27,080 bases of DNA from Candidatus Latescibacterota bacterium (GTDB taxonomy: Bacteria; Krumholzibacteriota; Krumholzibacteriia; WVZY01; JAKEHA01): positions 1 through 27,080 of the forward strand of contig JAKEHA010000242.1 in the NCBI GenBank assembly GCA_022615275.1, given 5' to 3'. Below, one piece after another: positions 25,030 to 27,080 of the stretch (the first letter of the stretch is position 1; every line of letters starts with the position of its first letter). The notes beneath the pieces are model-generated. The model made no database searches. It saw only the letters and a program-made list of their open reading frames with translations, and was not told the origin of the DNA. The position numbers were made by a program, and so were the translations under genes.

Positions 25030-25059
25030 GCCTCCGCGACCCGCGGGAGTTCTGGAGGC
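25030..25059 (+). promoter_or_regulatory. possible Shine-Dalgarno-sequestering leader structure
   Basis: GCCTCC (25030-25035) is complementary to GGAGGC (25054-25059), which contains the Shine-Dalgarno of the gene at 25063. The same CTCCGCG can alternatively pair with CGCGGGAG (25041-25048). The two foldings are mutually exclusive and would expose or hide the ribosome site. No known riboswitch consensus is recognised. Confidence 0.3.
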
Positions 25060-25062
25060 AAA

Positions 25063-25608
25063 ATGTGTAAGCGCTATCTACTGGTGGTCGCGAGCCTCGT
25101 GCTCGTGGCCGCTCCTGTTCTTTCCCACGCCAATGCCAGACTGATCAACGTCGTCGCCGTCGGGAGCGGTTGCGTCTCCGGTCCGACCGGCCCCGCCGTG
25201 CAGGCGTGGGACGTCGAGCCCGGCGAGACGTATACGCTCACGATCAGTCACGCCGTGGAATGCGGCAACGGCGGAACGGATCCCACGATCAATGTGCGCG
25301 TGAACAGTACGACCCACGGCAACACCGACATCGTCGCCACCAACGTGGGGGTCGGCGTGTACGAGTTCAATTACACGATGCCGACCGACGCCGTATGCAC
25401 GTTCCCGATCTTCTACTGCACGGAGCCGGGTGAGAGCAACAGCGGCATGTTCGTGATTCGTGACGATGGCGGGATGTTCCAGGCCCACCTGCGGGCGGCC
25501 TCATTCGACCCAGGATGCACCAACCCGCACGAGCTCAAGGGGCCGGAGTGCATGACCGTCCCGACCGACAACAAGACCTGGGGACAGGTCAAGGTTCTCT
25601 ACCGGTAG
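25063..25608 (+). CDS. secreted cysteine-rich protein with C-terminal WGxxKxxYR tag
   Basis: This encodes 181 residues from ATG 25063, with GGAGG 4 nt upstream. A Sec signal peptide (hydrophobic residues 5-19, cleavage near S-H-A or A-N-A at 23-25) precedes a compact beta-rich domain of about 140 residues. The mature chain has six cysteines, enough for three disulfides, and an Ig-like strand pattern (EPGETYTLTISH, INVRVNST, YEFNYTMP). I do not recognise the family and no catalytic motif is visible. The chain ends NKTWGQVKVLYR-stop, matching the ends of two other exported proteins here. It is transcribed divergently from the catabolic operon and followed by a strong hairpin terminator, so it is its own transcription unit. 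Confidence 0.85.
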   Translation: MCKRYLLVVASLVLVAAPVLSHANARLINVVAVGSGCVSGPTGPAVQAWDVEPGETYTLTISHAVECGNGGTDPTINVRVNSTTHGNTDIVATNVGVGVYEFNYTMPTDAVCTFPIFYCTEPGESNSGMFVIRDDGGMFQAHLRAASFDPGCTNPHELKGPECMTVPTDNKTWGQVKVLYR

Positions 25609-25634
25609 TTTTTCGGTCGAGTTCCCGTGAAAAG

Positions 25635-25671
25635 ACGGGCCCCCGCGTGCGGCGCGGGGGCCCGTTCCTTT
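25635..25671 (+). terminator. strong hairpin terminator
   Basis: ACGGGCCCCCGCG (25635-25647) and CGCGGGGGCCCGT (25653-25665) form a perfect 13-bp stem with a 5-nt loop, followed by TCCTTT. It ends the transcript of the upstream secreted-protein gene. Confidence 0.85.
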
Positions 25672-25728
25672 GGAGCCGTCGAGCTGGGATCACCCGCAAG
25701 ATTGCCCGTGTGGATGTGCCCGGTCGCG

Positions 25729-25737
25729 TGGTACAAT
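25729..25737 (+). promoter_or_regulatory. possible extended -10 promoter of the second secreted-protein gene
   Basis: TGG followed by TACAAT (25732-25737) fits an extended -10 element. The best -35 at 17-nt spacing is TGTGGA, which is poor. It would start transcription about 115 nt upstream of the ATG at 25861. Confidence 0.35.
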
Positions 25738-25860
25738 ACCGGCAGGCAAGGGCCCTTTAGCGATACCTTACAACGAGGCGGGCCTCGGCGTCGGAGGGCG
25801 CGTTTTGCGGGAGAACCTCCACACCGCGAAGTGCATGTGAACCCTTTATGGAGGAATCAG

Positions 25861-26766
25861 ATGTCCAAACGTTATCGAATTGCGGGCGCTCTTGCGGCGC
25901 TGGCGGCCTTGCTCGCGTTGCCCGCGCTCGCCGCGGTCGATGACCCCAGCATCGGAGTAGGCGTGTCCGGCCACGCGAAGCAAGCCATCACCATCACCGC
26001 GGGACCCAGCGGGCTCCCCAATGGTTTCGCAATCTGGTGGATGGACCGCAGCACGTATCTGTCCAACGGCGGGGTGTGGCCGAGCGACGTTACCGCGGAA
26101 ATGGGTGCCGCCGAATTCACGGGCGCACCGACGCTGAACACCTTCGGCGGCCAGTTCACGACCTTCAAGCTCGCGCCCAATCAGTCGATCGTCGTCGAGA
26201 TCGGCGACCTCATGCAGGAGACGGGTGTGTCGGGAACTATCGACGAGCTCTCGTACGGCGAGCAGTATTACTTCACGGCCTTCGGTCTGGACGAAAACGG
26301 CAACGCTGCCAGCAACCTGAGCGTCACCGTCAGCGGCACCACCACGGCGAGCACCAACTGCACGTACACACAAGGCTATTGGAAGAACCACGAAGAGCTG
26401 TGGCCGTCCCTGTCGGTGACGCTGGGCTCGGTCGTCTACACGGCCGCAGAGTCCGACGCGATTCTGGAGCAGGAGGTGGCCGGAAACGGACTGGTTAGCC
26501 TGGCGCACCAGTTGATCGCGGCCAAACTCAACATCGACAACGGCGCGGATCCGACGGCCGCGGCAGCCGCCATCGCCTCGGCGGATGCGATGATCGGCGC
26601 GCTGGTCGTTCCCCCGATCGGCGGGGGGTACCTCCACCCGAGCGTGACGAGCAGCCTCACGCAGACCCTGGACGACTACAACAACGGTATCACGGGCCCG
26701 GGGCACTGCGGCAACGTGCCGGTCGAGCAGCGCACCTGGGGTGGCGTCAAAGCGCTGTACCGTTAG
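25861..26766 (+). CDS. secreted protein with TQGYWKNH module and C-terminal WGxxKxxYR tag
   Basis: This encodes 301 residues from ATG 25861, with GGAGG 6 nt upstream. The open frame begins earlier at 25627 but that part overlaps the terminator and has no ribosome site. A Sec signal peptide (MSKRYRIAGALAALAALLAL, cleavage near residue 25) is followed by a fibronectin/Ig-like beta domain (about 40-160, ending YYFTAFGLDENGNAAS and VTVSGTT). Next comes a module opening with CTYTQGYWKNH (167-177) and continuing SLAHQLIAAKLNIDNGAD, a C-x-x-TQG-[YF]-WKNH segment I know from other secreted bacterial proteins of unknown function. The end is QRTWGGVKALYR-stop. A surface or matrix role is likely. No enzymatic motif is seen. 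Confidence 0.87.
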   Translation: MSKRYRIAGALAALAALLALPALAAVDDPSIGVGVSGHAKQAITITAGPSGLPNGFAIWWMDRSTYLSNGGVWPSDVTAEMGAAEFTGAPTLNTFGGQFTTFKLAPNQSIVVEIGDLMQETGVSGTIDELSYGEQYYFTAFGLDENGNAASNLSVTVSGTTTASTNCTYTQGYWKNHEELWPSLSVTLGSVVYTAAESDAILEQEVAGNGLVSLAHQLIAAKLNIDNGADPTAAAAAIASADAMIGALVVPPIGGGYLHPSVTSSLTQTLDDYNNGITGPGHCGNVPVEQRTWGGVKALYR

Positions 26767-26796
26767 TCGTTAGCCGACACATCCACTAGATTTACA

Positions 26797-26830
26797 CGAA
26801 GGGCCCGTCGCGACCGCGGCGGGCTCTTCG
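26797..26830 (+). terminator. long hairpin terminator, possibly bidirectional
   Basis: CGAAGGGCCCGTCGC (26797-26811) pairs with GCGGCGGGCTCTTCG (26816-26830) over 15 bp with two G-U pairs and a 4-nt loop. No long T-run follows. It separates the secreted-protein gene from the convergent tRNAs and could stop transcription from either side. Confidence 0.75.
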
Positions 26831-26858
26831 TCGCCTTCGTGCTAACGCGATGGGAAGG

Positions 26859-26933
26859 TGGAGGCGGCACCCGGATTCGAACCGGGGAGTAACGGTTTTG
26901 CAGACCGTCGCCTTACCACTTGGCTATGCCGCC
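26859..26933 (-). tRNA. tRNA-Cys(GCA)
   Basis: On the minus strand the acceptor stem pairs GGCGGCA (26933-26927) with TGCCGCC (26869-26863), followed by discriminator U and an encoded CCA (26861-26859). The anticodon arm is ACGGTCTGCAAAACCGT with anticodon GCA, and the T-arm contains GGTTCGAATCC. It is downstream of tRNA-Gly in the same orientation. Confidence 0.97.
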
Positions 26934-26999
26934 ACCCGGAAAGAGCGCTCGAACGGGCGACGGTTGCCCGATGCCGACGCACTGGGGATCAAGAAAGAA

Positions 27000-27074
27000 T
27001 GGAGCGGGAAACGGGGTTCGAACCCGCGACCCCAACCTTGGCAAGGTTGTGCTCTACCACTGAGCTATTCCCGC
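27000..27074 (-). tRNA. tRNA-Gly(GCC)
   Basis: On the minus strand the acceptor stem pairs GCGGGAA (27074-27068) with TTCCCGC (27010-27004), followed by discriminator U and an encoded CCA (27002-27000). The D-arm is TAGCTCAGTGGTAGAGC, the anticodon arm AACCTTGCCAAGGTT with anticodon GCC, and the T-arm GGGTTCGAACCCC. It is 66 nt upstream of tRNA-Cys and likely co-transcribed. Confidence 0.97.
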
Positions 27075-27080
27075 TCTCGA

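Noticed and set aside
24813..25061. Minus-strand open frame of 82 codons in the divergent region
   Set aside because: It has a TTG start without a ribosome site, overlaps the predicted promoter and the catabolic gene start, and has no recognisable features.
25627..25860. N-terminal extension of the TQGYWKNH protein
   Set aside because: It covers the upstream terminator and leader and would bury the signal peptide. GGAGG before 25861 marks the true start.
1..27080. Search for insertion sequences, integrases, CRISPR arrays and phage genes
   Set aside because: No transposase, integrase, phage structural gene or regularly spaced repeat was seen, so recent mobile-element insertion is not supported.

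Overview
The window is GC-rich bacterial chromosomal DNA with very short intergenic gaps, frequent GTG/TTG starts and 1-4 nt gene overlaps. Sec signal peptides, lipoproteins and a secreted beta-helix protein point to a Gram-negative organism. No 16S rRNA or marker protein is present, so taxonomy is an inference. The eukaryotic-like kinase with TolB/TPR sensor and the unusual shared C-terminus on secreted proteins suggest an uncultured FCB-side lineage such as Eisenbacteria-like bacteria (low confidence).

Layout, left to right. (1) 1-4176: the end of a membrane-anchored protein, a tRNA-Leu(UAA), a small lipoprotein gene with its own promoter and a leader hairpin, a secreted beta-helix protein, and divergently an M14-family zinc carboxypeptidase. 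(2) 4173-10182, minus strand: a GAF/SpoIIE-type phosphatase, a large Ser/Thr kinase-TM-TolB-TPR sensor, and a lipoprotein amidohydrolase coupled to it by a GTGA overlap. (3) 10386-10826: a YjbQ-family protein that has lost the family's conserved histidines. (4) 10844-16829, plus strand: a promoter (TTGAAG-17-TATAAT) followed by a four-gene glycan or lipid-linked sugar operon (GT-C-like membrane protein, GT2 glycosyltransferase, AsnB-like amidotransferase, YbhN/LPG-synthase-TM-like protein) and a hairpin terminator. (5) 16835-24777, minus strand: a seven-gene, tightly overlapping operon that reads as aerobic CoA-dependent 2-aminobenzoate (anthranilate) catabolism. Its genes are a fused flavin monooxygenase/OYE-like reductase, SDR, crotonase, acyl-CoA dehydrogenase, RidA-like protein, aryl-CoA ligase and creatininase-family hydrolase. 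(6) 24778-26830, plus strand: a divergent control region, then two secreted-protein genes each followed by a long perfect or near-perfect hairpin. (7) 26859-27074: tRNA-Cys(GCA) and tRNA-Gly(GCC), minus strand.

Two observations stand out. First, three unrelated signal-peptide proteins (1125-2294, 25063-25608, 25861-26766) end in the same ten-residue pattern, [ST]-W-G-x-[IV]-K-x-[LM]-Y-R-stop, written with different synonymous codons. This looks like a short C-terminal targeting or processing tag without the transmembrane helix of PEP-CTERM-type signals. Second, the minus-strand tRNA order Gly(GCC), Cys(GCA), then about 26 kb later Leu(UAA), matches the compact glyW-cysT-leuZ type cluster known from other bacteria. 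The intervening DNA may therefore have been placed between members of an ancestral tRNA operon.

The catabolic operon also contains a mechanistic hint. Its RidA homologue has Met where canonical RidA has the carboxylate-binding Arg, which would suit an enamine/imine CoA thioester rather than a free imino acid.
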